A stretch of 64,000 nucleotides of DNA from Actinostola sp. cb2023 (Eukaryota > Cnidaria > Anthozoa > Actiniaria > Actinostolidae): the NCBI GenBank assembly GCA_033675265.1, contig JAUJYZ010000534.1:47501-111500 (forward strand). Direction: 5' to 3'. Shown piece after piece: positions 1-11,911 of the stretch (its first letter is position 1; the number at the start of each line of letters is the position of its first letter). The position numbers and the translations under genes were made by a program. Under the pieces are notes generated by a model that saw only the letters and a program-made list of their open reading frames with translations, had not been told where the DNA came from and did no database searches.

Positions 1-475
1 CTTAAAGTGCCTATGACGCTTATTTTTTAAATTTTTATTTTAAAAATCGATTACATATGAAGTGAATGGTGGGATGGTTCAGTATTTTGTGATTTGAGCT
101 TCGCATTTGCGAGTTATAAAGGTTTGAAATCGTGATATGCTAATTTGATGACGTCAACGTAGGCATTTGCCGTAACTTATTTATATTTTTTCAAGTAGCA
201 CTCTTTTCTGAAATGGAAAAAAAAGTTTAACATCATGTATATAAGTTGTACAAAAACTTTTTGCCAGATTTAAAATTTCAGTAATTTGCACATTAGGGCA
301 CTTTTGTATAATAAATGATGCCTACGTTGACGTCACTGAATTACCATATCAACATTTCAAACCTTTATAACTCGCAAATGCGAAGCTCAAATCACAAAAT
401 ACTGAACCATCCCACTATTCACTTCATATGTAATCGATTTTTAAGATTAAAAAAAAAACGTCATAGGCACTTTAA
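1..475. mobile_element. Foldback MITE, family TTAA-AGTGCC, copy 1
   Basis: The two ends are inverted copies. TTAA plus AGTGCCTATGACG at 2-18 mirrors CGTCATAGGCACT plus TTAA ending at 475. Arms of roughly 170 bp include the block TTCGCATTTGCGAGTTATAAA and a TGACGTCA-like site. The flanking TTAA on both sides suggests a TTAA target duplication, as used by the piggyBac superfamily; that assignment is inference. No coding sequence lies inside. Confidence 0.85.
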
Positions 476-1418
476 CTTCAGGCGTTGAGTGCTAAACAAC
501 GACGTGAAATGCCTATGTTTGACGACGCAAAGAGAATGAGAACGTCAGTTCGTTATTTGTGTAGATAGTTGTTTTCAGTCAACCGGACCACAAAAAGACG
601 ATGTCATTCATGAAAGGCGGCGCAAATTTAGTGGAAACACGGAATATGAAGCAATTATGAAAACAATAAACAACAAAACACTTTATTCGAACTTCGTCGT
701 CCTTGACGTCGTCATCCTGGTGCTTAAAGTCCCTAATATGTTTATTCAGTGACTAAATAAGTCACTTCCAAATCTAGGGTTCCTAGAGTAACAGAGAAAT
801 ACAAACATGCATATAAATATACAGTTGTTTCAATTGTCGCTAAAAACGTAAGCCAACGGGACACAAAGGTTACATGGGAAATGTTGTAAAGAGTTGCGAA
901 GTACCTGTTGTCGTAATCACGGTGACTTGTGATGACTACTGATATGTGTTTGTAATGGTGTCACCTTTTAAGGTTCATTTTAAATCGATGTTTTGAGCAG
1001 CAAAACGTTAACCGATTTCGGATATTTTTCATCTTGATAATGAGGTATTCGTAAATTTAATACAATTTTAGTGTGATTAAGACTGAGTGATTTGTTGAGG
1101 TACAATCGATTTTGAAACAATCCATTTTCAGAGAAAAGGCTTATATTTTCCAAAATCCAAGATGGATTTTTTTTCAAATTACCTCAAACAAGTGTGAAGG
1201 ATTACTGGCGCCAAGTTTCAAGAAAATCCATCCGAAATCGGTTAACGTTTTGCAGCTCAAAACATCGATTTAAAATGAGACGCATCGTCTAAAGATATAG
1301 GCGCGGGCCACCTTAAAGACGTCTTATTTGTTTAAAAAAAGTCAATCAATATTACCCATGCTCCCTTTCAGTCTTTACGACAACGTTTTTTGAACCAGCA
1401 GTATCTTTATATAACCAG
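476..1418. repeat. Non-coding stretch with an inverted-repeat element at 975-1278
   Basis: No exon is visible here. Inside it, TCATTTTAAATCGATG with its continuation at 975-1020 is repeated in inverse orientation at about 1227-1278. This gives a foldback of about 300 bp with arms of about 45 bp. The rest (476-974) shows nothing recognisable. The interval is probably an intron of the FYCO1-like gene. Confidence 0.6.
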
Positions 1419-4400
1419 GTGTTCTCCGAGCAAAGCCAAGAGAGTGCCAGATACAAGGAACGCTCAATAGAACTGGAAGAAACCATCACTGACTTAGAAT
1501 CAAAGCTAAAAGAACGCAGCGATGAATGGCAAACTGAAACAAGAAAATATGTGAATGAGATCAAACGACTTAGAAGCCAGGTAACACAACATGCATCAGT
1601 TAACCCTTCTAAGAAAATGGCAAACACTCCGAATACCTTTGACTTAAAGTGCATATGAAGCGAAATTGTTTCTTTTACAAATCAATATGAAGTGAATAGT
1701 GGGATGGTTCAGTATGAGCTTCGCATTTGCGAGTTATAAAGGTTTGAAATCGTGATATGCCAATATCACCTCGTCATTTAGACGTCATTTTGGTTGCAAT
1801 TTATTATACAAAAGCGCCATTGTGGAAATTATTGACATTTTTTAATCTGGCAAAAAGTATTCTACAACGTACTTATGTAACTGATGATGTTAAACTTTTT
1901 GTTCTATTTCAGAGAAGAGAGCTGCTTGAAAAAATATAAATAAGTTACGACGTGCAACCAAGTTGACGTCACCGAATTCGAATTAGCATATCACGATTTC
2001 AAACCTTTATAACTCGCAAATGCGAAGTTCAAATCACAAAATACTGAACCATCCCACTATTCACTTCATATGAGTCTGATATAAAAGAAAAAAATTCGCT
2101 TCATTGACCCTATGCAAAAATGGCCGCTGCTAATTAGCATAATAGTTGAACATTTATGTTTTAAGTAGAAAAAAGGTTCAAAATGATAGCAAATGCTCCA
2201 AGAAAGTAAGTCTATGAGTTTGAAGGTGAAATATTAAATTCCTGCGAAGTTATGAGTACTTTATAGTGTGACAAAACATGAAAACGAGGCCCTAAAGAAC
2301 TCGGTTAATAAACACATACAAAACTCTCTGTTTTTGATCCGTAATAACTTCTTGAATATTAGGTCTATAACAACCCAACTTTCAAATTTAGTGTATTTTG
2401 AAGTACTCTTTCCGATGGCTGAAGCAATTTGTACTGTAAAGATTTGCTTTGTCTATTTTAAAGGCACGGAGTTATGCATAGGGTCTAAAGCACTTTAAGA
2501 TAGTTGCTCATGTTTCTCTCCCAGGTTCAGCTTTTGAAGAACGCATTGGAAGGCAACAAGCAAAACGCTATGAAACTAGAAAACAACTTCCTCCTCACAA
2601 CCAAACAACTCGAAGAAGAACAATCACGACAAAAAGACATAAAGCAAAAGATGCATAATATAGAAGTGAATAAAGTGGAAATCGAGAAGGAACTTCAAGA
2701 CAAGATACATGAGATGAATGACGACATGAAAGATCTGAAGAGTAAGATTGTATCGTTAACTAGGTTTGTACTATTATATAATACAATACTCCAGTTTCGA
2801 GTTATTTTAAAAAGTTGTTTAGACACCGCTGTACTCCTTGACAAAAGACGCGTTTGCTCAGGCTTAGCCTCAATCCAGAGAATAACCCGTGCAATTAAAA
2901 ATGGTTTCTATTGTTGAATGTCAACACTTTTTTCGCATTCTCGTCGAAACATTCATTTGTTCAGACTTCATCAACAAAGCGAGCTTTGTTGCCTTTTGGT
3001 TGCTCTCAGTATCATTTCTTCTACGTATTTGAGTTTATTCAACCTCACGGATATCAGCAAACGCCATCAACTCTTAGAACAAGAAATGTTCCTTCGCTCT
3101 CATTGGTCCAATAAGGGGAACTGTCAGAGGATAGTACAAAAGCATTGTTTTTTAATTTCCGTAAGTAGGTGAAACAAAATCATGTTGCATGAAGAGGGGG
3201 GAGTGAATGCAAAAATCCGTAAAGGTGGTACAAATGAAGAGCAATAGGCCCTTTGCAGTTTACAGTCACATGCCAATATATCGCTTGAATAACGAATGAA
3301 CTAAGCCGAAGATCCCATGGGAACGGCTCTGCTGACTGGCAAACAAACTTTGAGACGTTGATTGAGAAAGATCGACAATCAACTGGAGGTTGAGATATAG
3401 CATTGCAAACAGATTTCTTTACTGTCACTACTGATATCATGTAAGATTCTTCAAATAAATCAAGTCAGATTTGTTTTGCCAGTCAGTACAACCACGTGAT
3501 CGTAATCCTGCAAAAGGCCTATTGGGGTCATTATCATGGCAGATACTGTCTGTTCTCATTGCTGTTTATGCATTTACACCAACAAAATGTTATTTTCATA
3601 CAGAGAAAAGGCCGAGCTTTGGGAAAAGGCTGTTGGATTTGAACACGAGCTCAAGTTGAAGGCTGAAGATCGTTGGGTAGAAGACAGTGAGGTCAACAAA
3701 TGTTCCAGCTGCAAGGCTGAGTTCTCTTTCTTATTGAGAAAGGTAACTTTAGAATATCCGATAAACCGAAACGTCGGCGTTCATTGGTTGATTTGTAGTC
3801 ACGTGACCCTTACTAAATTCAAATTGAAAGTTATTGTGATCGTGGGATAAAATTGAAGACTGTGTTTTCCTCCTGCTAATTATTATTATGCTAATAATTA
3901 TTATTGTTGTTGTTTAAAGTGCCTATGAAACGAAAAAACAGACCCCGTTTTTATTTGCTACTACGAAAGTTTACTATTTGCTTGTTTACATGGCGTTAAT
4001 AAAAAGTGAATTGAGCTTCAGGAACATTTTTTATTTCGCGCACGAAGTTGGGCATTTTGGGTTTCAAAGTGCGACAATTCCCGCTCGGTCAAACTATAGA
4101 AATGTGATGTCATAAGTTGTGCAAACAAAGGTATACACAACTTATGACGTCACCGAGCCATTGTCAAGGGCCCAGTCTCTTGTCGCACATTTTGGTTGAA
4201 AATGATAATTTTCGAACCGCGAAAAGAAAATGTTCGCACGCTCAAAGTCGATGTTTAAATACAGCAAATGTTCAGAGAAAGACCAAACAACAATAATGTA
4301 CAATAAACCAAGGATCGACATTTTCGTTTCATAGGCACTTTAAGTATAACATCATGTATGTTTATACTCAACAGCACCATTGTCGTCTATGTGGTTGTAT

Positions 4401-7400
4401 TTTTTGTCATTCTTGTGTCAATAATTGGGTGAAAACCGCTCACAGTAGGTAAGATGACATTATAACATTACAAATTATAGAAACCAAGCGTTGCATTAGG
4501 TGCTTTTGCGAAACAAATTGTGCTTCATACATAATTTCAAATTGTCTGAAATTCAAGACTAGCAGCTATCATCCAACCAGAACATCATCAAACATGTTGT
4601 TTTGTTTTCATTATACTGCTTGTCTATGGTTTACTTGCATATGGGTATGGTGCAACAGGCGAGACATGTGGTGGAAACACATTTTAGAATATGGACAGTT
4701 AGTACGGAACAGGTAATCTTTGTGGAGTAGAACTGAAAGGTAAAAAGAAACTTAATCATTTCTGTTTCTGTAAATCATGTGTATACTTGTCCATTTGCAG
4801 CAAATTAAAACGGGTCTGCAACTACTGCCTAGCGAAGGATCAGAGACTGAAACCTCAGCAAGCACCTAAACGTCGTAACGACACAGAAGATGACTTCGAC
4901 GAAACTATGTCAGACATCTTTGTAACGAGCCCAAGGAAAGGTACGTCAGATAGTTCGAGCGTCGAAAATATGAGCGACGCTGAACGACGCCAGAGCCCTT
5001 CTATTGCTGCTACTTCTCCAAGGCTTTCCGCTTCAAAGCCATCAACTTATGAAGAAATGGGTGGTTCTGAAAATAGTGCAAAAGTAACGAGAAGGCCCAT
5101 TAAAGAACAATCAACCACTAGTATTCAAGATACTGTAGAACACTACCGTCAAGACGAAAGCGCTTCTGTAGAAACTAATGAGTATTTAAGCTTCGCCAAA
5201 AGTCCATTGGTGTCCTTTGGAAACTCTAGTGCAGCAGCAGAGAGACTAGGAAGTCCAGATGGCGAAGGGTACGAGGTAATTGATCCAAATGAAGAGATTT
5301 GCGATTCTCTATCAAATATAGTTATAAACGATACAGACGTCAAGGAAGATCTCGTCATACCTGCTGTTAATGATGAACACGGTGTATCACGTGACTTTAC
5401 AGTACTTCCTGGGACCAGGTATATTTTACCTATCATGGTAGCAACGCCTGGAGCTATTTTAAGCTGGTCGTTTAAGACAGTCTATAAGGTATTGCGTCTT
5501 ATACAGTTATTTCGCTATAGCACTCAAGCCTGCGCGAAAAGACCGAAAGGAATCATGGGAAATGTTACTGAAAAGAGCTTCATTTTACCTTTGTCATGAT
5601 GGTGACTTATGGTGACTCCTAACACTGCTGATAATGTGTGTTTGCAGGGATGTTAGCATATATATAACAAACAAGCAATATTACCCATGAAGCATTTCGG
5701 TCTTCTCGGTTTGATTGCTAAGCTGTTTACGCTGTTGTCTGATATAATGGTAATAGCAATCAAGTCGGTGAGTGGTATACCACTGTGGAAAATGACAGTC
5801 GTTGTGGCTGATGACAATGGTTGTGTATGATGACAGTGGTTGTGTATGATGGGATGATGACAGTGGTTGTGTTGTGGCTGATGACAGTGATTGTGGATGA
5901 TGAAAGTGGTTGTGTATGATGACAGTGGTTGTGTTGTGGCTGATGACAGTGATTGTGGATGATGACAGTGGTTGTGGATGATGATAGTGGTTGTGGATGA
6001 TGACAGTGGTTGTGGATGATGACAATGGTTGTGGCTGATGACAATGATTGTGTATGATGACAGTTGTTGTGATTGATGATAGTGGTTGTGTATGATGACA
6101 GTGGTTGTGGCTGATGACAGTGGTGGCTGATGACAGTGGTTGTGGATGATGACAGTGGTTGTGCTTGATGACAGTGGTTGTGGATGATGACAGTGGTTGT
6201 GGATGATGACAGTGGTTGTGCTTGATGACAGTGGTTGTGGATGATGACAGTGGTTGTGGATGATGACAGTGGTTGTGCTTGATGACAGTGGTTGTGGATG
6301 ATGACAGTGGTTGTGGATGATGACAGTGGTTGTGCTTGATGACAGTGGTTGTGGATGATGACGGTGGTTGTGGATGATGACAGTGGTTGTGCTTGATGAC
6401 AGTGGTTGTGGATGATGATAGTGGTTGTGGATGATGACAGTGGTTGTGGATGATGACAGTGGTTGTGCTTGATGACAGTGGTTGTGGATGATGACAGTGG
6501 TTGTGGATGATGACAGTGGTTGTGCTTGATGACAGTGGTTGTGGATGATGACAGTGGTTGTGGATGATGACAGTGGTTGTGCTTGATGACAGTGGTTGTG
6601 GATGATGACAGTGGTTGTGCTTGATGACAGTGGTTGTGGATGATGATAGTGGTTGTGGATGATGACAGTGGTTGTGGATGATGACAGTGGTTGTGGATGA
6701 TGACAGTGGTTGTGGATGATGACAGTAGTTGTGGATGATGACAGTGGTTGTGGATGATGACAGTGGTTGTGGATGATGACAGTGGTTGTGATTGATGACA
6801 GTGGTTGTGGATGATGACAGTGGTTGTGGATGATGACAGTGGTTGTGGATGATGTCGTAACTGGTTGCGTTCCTGAAACATGAACTATTAGTTGGTGTGT
6901 ACTAGTCAAATGAAAACAATAGAACACAATGGAATTAGGGTGTACTGATGTGCATTAGACTAATGTCACATGTGTATGAAAACAACTCTATCTAGAATAA
7001 ACTGCCTGTGTGATTTCCTTGTATTTCATATTCAGAGCATAATCTTTGGACTTGCCTACAAAGAATCAGAATCGGTTCCTTACGAAGCAATCGAGGTTCG
7101 TACATTTGTGGTGTGTTGTTCATACAATAAATATTCACGACATGGCGAGCGTTTAGTCGACATAGGCGACCTCTGTAGGTTGGGCATTCTGTGCTTCACT
7201 TACCCAGTTTTTACCTGCATGTCTCTATTGAAATCCTGGTTCAGACTCAATCTGGTGAAGAATATACTCGTCCTGTCTCAATAATCAACAATTTCTACAG
7301 TAGAATCTATCGGTATATTAAAACTGTTCTTTTTCCCAGACTCTTTATCCTCTCGCACGGTTCAGTTCTAACGTCACACCAGTGGAAGGGGAATGGAAGA

Positions 7401-7501
7401 CATGCAGTCATGGAGTCTACGTTCTTGTGTTTGACAACTCTTTCTCAAGGTACAGTCGATTATCATACAAAAACATCGAGATCGTTTGGATGTGTGATTA
7501 A
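1419..7501 (+). CDS. FYCO1: FYCO1-like autophagosome transport adaptor, 3' part (5' end outside window)
   Basis: Exons: 1419-1580, 2525-2763, 3604-3742, 4375-4448, 4801-5488, 7036-7095, 7245-7274, 7340-7501. All junctions are AG/GT and all phases agree, giving 517 residues before TAA. Order: Glu/Lys-rich coiled coil (first two exons); FYVE finger with WVED, eight cysteines, RKHHCR across the 3742/4375 junction, and RVCNYC; Ser-rich linker; acidic GYEVIDPNEEI resembling an LC3-interacting region; GOLD domain (LSWSFKT, then IIFGLAYK, then GVYVLVFDNSFSR). FYVE plus LIR plus GOLD is the FYCO1 layout. In known members FYVE binds PI3P on late endosomes and autophagosomes, LIR binds LC3, and the coiled coil links to kinesin. 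RUN domain and start lie to the left. Least certain: the 30-nt exon 7245-7274 and the stop (a splice at 7456 is an alternative). Confidence 0.87.
1643..2498. mobile_element. Foldback MITE, family TTAA-AGTGCC, copy 2, split by a nested insertion
   Basis: It starts TTAAAGTGCATATGAAGCG at 1643 and carries the same arm block as copy 1 (TTCGCATTTGCGAGTTATAAA near 1720 and its mirror near 2010). The right arm is broken after TTCGCTTCAT near 2104 and resumes as GCACTTTAA at 2490-2498. It lies in the intron between the first two visible FYCO1-like exons. Confidence 0.75.
2106..2485. mobile_element. Short element nested in the foldback, TIR GACCCTATGC
   Basis: GACCCTATGC at 2106-2115 is mirrored by GCATAGGGTC at 2476-2485. 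Everything between interrupts the right arm of the surrounding foldback, so this element is the younger insertion. The TIR is short (10 bp), and the interior has no convincing coding sequence. Confidence 0.6.
2780..2948. repeat. Dispersed repeat shared with 62296-62449
   Basis: About 165 bp here match the reverse complement of 62296-62449. Shared words include CTCAGGCTTAGCCTCAAT and ATTAAAAATGGTTTCTATTG. It starts just after the exon ending at 2763, inside an intron. Termini are not obvious. Confidence 0.8.
2949..3603. other. Remainder of FYCO1-like intron, nothing recognised
   Basis: Short open frames occur on both strands but none has a recognisable protein signature. The next exon starts at 3604 after TTTTCATACAG. 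Confidence 0.5.
3915..4343. mobile_element. Foldback MITE, TTAA-AGTGCC ends with unrelated interior, copy 3
   Basis: It begins TTAA-AGTGCCTATGAAACG at 3915 and ends CGTTTCATAGGCACT-TTAA at 4343. Terminal bases match the other copies but the interior differs. The centre has its own mirror, CATAAGTTGTG near 4110 and CACAACTTATG near 4136. It sits in the intron that splits the FYVE domain, ending about 30 bp before exon 4375. Confidence 0.8.
5790..6857. repeat. 19-bp minisatellite in a FYCO1-like intron
   Basis: More than 50 units of about 19 bp with consensus GTGGTTGTGGATGATGACA. Many units carry a CTT variant in place of GGA (TGTGCTTGATGACA), often alternating, which points to a higher-order 38- or 57-bp unit. 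The array fills most of the intron 5489-7035. Because 57 bp is 19 codons, the complement gives long open His/Ser/Pro/Thr-rich frames; these are artefacts of the repeat. Confidence 0.95.
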
Positions 7502-7754
7502 TTCCTATGGCGGCAATCTCATCCCAACAAGATCGGTGAAGTGCTGAAACAATGATATCAGAAAGTAATAATTCTCGGGAGTAATAACTAAAGTACATTG
7601 AATTTGTTTTTGTTTGATCAGGTTGACATCAAAGCAATTATCATGTGTTGTACTCGTAAAACGAAGACCTTCGATATTGCAGCCATCGTAACTCAGGGAA
7701 CCTATGTTGTATATAGATTGAATTTCCTTCTCCTTTTCTGCCGAATCTACACGA

Positions 7755-7943
7755 GCAAATTTTCCTTGACAAGTTTTCCTTAACAAGGAAGACTTGCTCA
7801 TGTAGACGACATAAACATCGCCAATTTTTCCAAGGAAAACTTGTCAAGGAAAACTTGTCAAGGAAAACTTGTCAAGGAAAACTTGTCAAGGAAAACTTGT
7901 CAAGGAAAACTTGTCAAGGAAAACTTGTCAAGGAAAACTTGTT
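7755..7943. repeat. 14-bp tandem repeat with a single inverted copy beside it
   Basis: Eight units of AAGGAAAACTTGTC start at 7832, 7846, 7860, 7874, 7888, 7902, 7916 and 7930; the last ends in TT. At about 7757-7785 the complementary phrase TTTTCCTTGACAAG occurs, so the array can fold on it. It lies downstream of the FYCO1-like stop. Confidence 0.92.
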
Positions 7944-7986
7944 CTTGTAGATGCGGCTTTACTCACAACGATCTGATAGAGTGCCA

Positions 7987-8059
7987 TGACCAGTAGCTCA
8001 GTGGTTAGAGCATCCGACTAGCAACCGGGGGGTCATGGGTTCAAATCCCTTCTGGGGCT
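7987..8059 (+). tRNA. tRNA-Ala(AGC)-like sequence, probably pseudogene or SINE head
   Basis: Length is 73 nt. The D arm TAGCTCAGTGGTTAGAGCA (A box) and the T-loop GGGTTCAAATCCC (B box) are good. The anticodon loop reads CTAGCAA, so the anticodon is AGC. The acceptor stem pairs only in its inner four positions, and the anticodon and T stems each have one mismatch. That degeneracy fits a tRNA-derived SINE or pseudogene better than a working gene. A related tail was not identified. Confidence 0.55.
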
Positions 8060-8593
8060 CAGATTTTCCCTTAGTCACTTATGTGAAGTTTGGTTAACTT
8101 CAATTCACACTTATTATTATAATTACATACGTACATCATATTTCATATCTCATAGCGATTTATAATCTTTACTCGAACTGATTTTTAAAATAATATAAAA
8201 TAATAATAATATTCTTATTATTAATAATAATAAGTAAAATATTTGTGTGACTGGTGTGATGCGAGTTATGTAGGGTACACCTACAGTAAATAATAATAAT
8301 AGTCACCTTCACGAGCACATCGAAGAGCACAAAGTCATGTCTTCAAGCATCGATATGCACTATAGGATGGAATATGACATTGTCCCAATTAATAATAACT
8401 TTACCATCTGAAAAAAGTGCAAGAGTAAATTTGACTGTTTACTTTACGAAATGCTGTTATATAATTAGAGAAAGACAACCTACTCTGAATGTGCAATCCG
8501 ATTCCCTAAGGGCCAAACTATTGACTAATTTACAGCTATACTCTTGATGACACTGACTTTTCAATTTTCATTATGTACTTCTAAATCGCTACT
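8060..8593. other. AT-rich intergenic DNA, no gene seen
   Basis: Short AT-rich runs and broken TAA stretches (8190-8230, 8290-8305). Part of it may be the 3' body of a SINE following the tRNA-like sequence, but no second copy is present in the window for comparison. Confidence 0.4.
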
Positions 8594-8664
<71 letters not shown>

Positions 8665-8668
8665 TAAT
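8594..8668. repeat. (TAA)n microsatellite
   Basis: About 22 TAA units with few interruptions. It directly adjoins the 101-bp dispersed repeat at 8663-8763. Confidence 0.95.
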
Positions 8669-9213
8669 GATAACTTTATTCCTCAAAACAAATTACAAAT
8701 AAGAGATAGAAAAATAGATAAAAATCCTTATTTACAAAATTTAAAATGATCGCTTGGATTGTTCAATAACAATTAACTAATGATATTAAAATACAAACAA
8801 TAAATATGAATAATATAATATAAGCAATATATATATATAAAAAAGATAAAAATAAATAAATTAAGATATAAAAATATTATTTACAGATGGCTCCTACTGT
8901 GGTTTCTATATCTAAATCAATGTTTTTAATGTCACTGCGGGCCAAACTCAAAGACTCAACCGAGCAATGTTGCAAGCATAAGCGCAATCACAAGAGGCCT
9001 TATGTCACTGAAAACTGTTACGCAAGCATAAGCGCAAAGATAAAACAATATCCACTCTTGTGGTTTGCGCTTATGCTTGCGTCGGCTGGGGGGCCGTTTT
9101 TAAATGTTCTTGAGCCTCTCAGACACAGCAGTGCAGATCTCAATATTGAGAATGAGACTTTGGCTCTAATCCATGAGATAACTGTTGCATATTGTTCACC
9201 TTTCTTTATAGCA

Positions 9214-9270
<57 letters not shown>

Positions 9271-9363
9271 TAACTTTATTCCTCAAAACAAATAACAAAT
9301 AAGAGATAGAAAAATAGATAAAAATCCTTATTTACAAAATTTAAAATGATCGCTTGGATTGTT
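8663..9363. repeat. Pair of 101-bp direct repeats, each attached to a (TAA)n tract
   Basis: 8663-8763 and 9263-9363 are nearly identical, both starting AATAATGATAACTTTATTCC and ending GATCGCTTGGATTGTT, and both preceded by (TAA)n. Between them is about 500 bp with an open frame (8887-9219) that I do not recognise. The layout suggests 3' ends of a microsatellite-tailed element or a local duplication. Confidence 0.8.
9020..9082. repeat. Inverted repeat ACGCAAGCATAAGCGCAAA
   Basis: The 19-mer at 9020-9038 is mirrored at 9064-9082 around a 25-bp loop. A third partial copy (GCAAGCATAAGCGCAA) lies near 8972. It is a strong potential hairpin inside the segment between the 101-bp direct repeats. Confidence 0.8.
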
Positions 9364-9448
<85 letters not shown>

Positions 9449-9500
9449 GTAATAATAATAATAATAATAATGATAATAATGATAATAATGATAATAATAG
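9218..9500. repeat. (TAA)n microsatellites, two tracts
   Basis: Tracts at 9218-9270 and 9363-9500, the second imperfect toward its end. The open frame of isoleucines across it is an artefact. Confidence 0.95.
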
Positions 9501-10010
9501 TGCAGTCTGTCCAACATGACCATTATCTTAATGTAATTTATTAATTGACTTTTGTTTCTTTATCTGAGGCCCAGGTCGCACTTGGGCAAAGCTATGAACA
9601 AAATTCACATATTTATTTCAAAGTGCAATAGTGATGGAAATAAGTTATTTTCTCTTTAGGGTCGCACTAGCAAGAAACTATTTCTCGCAGTATCGTTTCA
9701 CTGTTGTTGTTTCACTTCCTCTCGCGACGATGGAAAATAACGATGTATCTTTAACTCGTTGCCATACTCACTATTCTTATTCGATCTTATTCAAACGTTT
9801 AGGATATAACAAAGAGTTTCTTTTGAATGTACCATAGTAATAGTAATACAAACTGTGGTAAGTCTCATTTACACTACCCTATACTAGCAGAATCCATTGA
9901 ATACTTTTATAACTAAAATACAATACACCGATACATTGGAAGACTGGGTACAAGTGTTATAACCATTGAGAAAGCAGCTCTTCAATTTTGACACTAATAT
10001 TATATCCAAT

Positions 10011-11223
10011 TTAAGGGGGGATTAACATATTTATTTGGCCCGTTGCTAGGGAAACTTTGAAGGCTCATAAAACTCTTAAATTCAATACATAAGGCATGAA
10101 ACTTTTGGAATGTGTTAGTTGAGGGTAGAAGTTCGACATGTTATGACGTCATCACGTACGTCATTATGACGTCGTCACATTGTAAAAAAAACGCCGTTTT
10201 TCATAGGGTTTTGATGAATTAAAAATATTTTGGTATAATCTGAAAACTTATATCAAGGTGCAGAAGACTGAGCATGCGTTTTGCGTTTCAATGAAATTTG
10301 ATTTTTTTATGGCAGTTTCTTTGCATTTTTAACGACATTTTTGTCCATAACTTTTCCATTTTTTTGTTTGTTTTAAAATCCATGCTCCAGTTTGTGGAGA
10401 ATACTTTTCGTAGCAGATACATAGAGAAAAAAGTTAACTTTCTTGAAAACGTGAAAAGAACGGCGTTTTTTTCGAAAATGCCGTTTTTGTGAATTGGGCC
10501 ACCTGTGTCGTTATAATTTTCGTTCGCAAGACAAACACATGACATTTTAGGTGTGTTAGAAAAATGTCTTTTCTGCACTTTCTTTTGGTTCAAGGTACAT
10601 AAAAATGTACCCAGAAAGGAAGATCGATATTTACTTGTCATTTGTGTGGTTTTCTCATGTTTTGAAGCATTTTAATGCAGCTCAAATTAATTTGTGCAAA
10701 GTCTTTCGATACGGCAAAGTTTTTCAGTCGTGTTTTCAAGGTGTTTTCACCGATCTTCGACGTACTTGATCTACTGTTTGACATGTTTCATTTTGACAGG
10801 CAGAGTCTAGAACAACAACCTGTTGAGTAAGGTAATCTTTGATTGTTTTTTTTATTGATTTATCGGCACCGTTTTTTACTCTTAGGTTGAAGTTTTTGTG
10901 ACGACAAGTCGGCTTGTTTTACTTCGGTTCAATAATCTCTGTTGAGTGATGTTGCTTTTGAACGACTCTTCAAGTGGAATTATCGCTTGCTTTCTTTGAC
11001 TTTAAACTACTGCAGTCTATCATATGTCGAATATTTATTCATTGAACAAACTTAAAATTAAAAGAATAACGTTCAATAAAATATATAACTTGTAATTTTT
11101 GAAGTGAAACTCGTGTATGTCTTGCGGGAAAACACTGGGCGCTTGCTCGATGAAATTCCTCTCATTCAAGCTCTGCATAGCAACGAATTACCATGGCAAC
11201 GAAATATGTTAATCCCCCCTTAA
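10011..11223. mobile_element. TTAA-flanked element, TIR GGGGGGATTAACATAT, copy 1
   Basis: It begins TTAA-GGGGGGATTAACATAT at 10011 and ends ATATGTTAATCCCCCC-TTAA at 11223. The left part matches 25937-26836 closely. A palindromic TGACGTCATCACGTACGTCA segment lies near 10143. Weak open frames (for example 10288-10641 minus) show no transposase signature, so it looks non-autonomous. Confidence 0.8.
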
Positions 11224-11457
11224 ACACTGTATAGCCTATCCAATGTGCTGGAGAAAGAATGTTGAATCCATTCAAGTGATATTTCTACTAGTCGGCAAAT
11301 CGATACCCTGGGTAGCAAATGGAGGGCGAACCTCGTAAAACTTGTAACAATTTCAGCCAATCAAAACACTCGAACCCAGTCTTCTAGCATTTCCTAAATA
11401 CCATTGAATACCACTAATCCTATATATCTGACACGCCCTAGTCACATGACTAGTAAC

Positions 11458-11648
11458 TACAGTCGAACCTCTACTAAAGGCCACCTCCCCACAACGGCCA
11501 CCTCTCTGTAACGGCCAGAGTTTTCTGTCCCAAACAACAGCCAGCCCATACATCTATTCGTTTTTCAAACCTCCCCATAACGGCCACCTCTACACAACGG
11601 CCACAAAATTTTGTCCCGAAGTGGTCGTTGTGGAGAGGTTCGACTGTA
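11458..11648. mobile_element. MITE with TIR TACAGTCGAACCTCT
   Basis: TACAGTCGAACCTCT at 11458 is mirrored by AGAGGTTCGACTGTA ending at 11648. The interior repeats the phrase AACGGCCACCTCT several times. TA at both ends fits a Tc1/mariner/pogo-type target. A related element with altered ends is at 52975-53574. Confidence 0.8.
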
Positions 11649-11773
11649 CTAGTAACACAAAATATTTCCTCATTTCCTTCCCCCTTATTGAAACAATAAA
11701 TGATTTCTTTTTTAATCTTTTAACTAAATGTCTATTAACCATGACGAATTTAAATATTCATTTAACTTTCAAT

Positions 11774-11911
11774 GTACACTGTTATCAACATGCACGAATC
11801 ATTGTTCATTCAATAAAGATAGAATATGTGTATACACTTTATGGTACACTGTTATCAACATGCACGAATCATTGTTCATTCAATAAAGATAGAATATGTG
11901 TATACACTTTA
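11774..11911. repeat. 70-bp direct tandem duplication
   Basis: The unit starting GTACACTGTTATCAACATGC at 11774 recurs at 11844 with almost no differences, so the duplication is recent. No gene is involved. Confidence 0.95.

Noticed and set aside
5653..6927. Long minus-strand open frames of His/Ser/Pro/Thr repeats
   Set aside because: They arise from a 19-bp unit whose triple length is a multiple of three; all frames stay open. The region is an intron with good splice sites on the plus strand.
8887..9219. Protein-coding gene of 110 codons
   Set aside because: It lies between two direct repeats, contains the strong hairpin at 9020-9082 and shows no known domain.
9359..9544. Poly-isoleucine open frame
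   Set aside because: Translation of a (TAA)n-type microsatellite.
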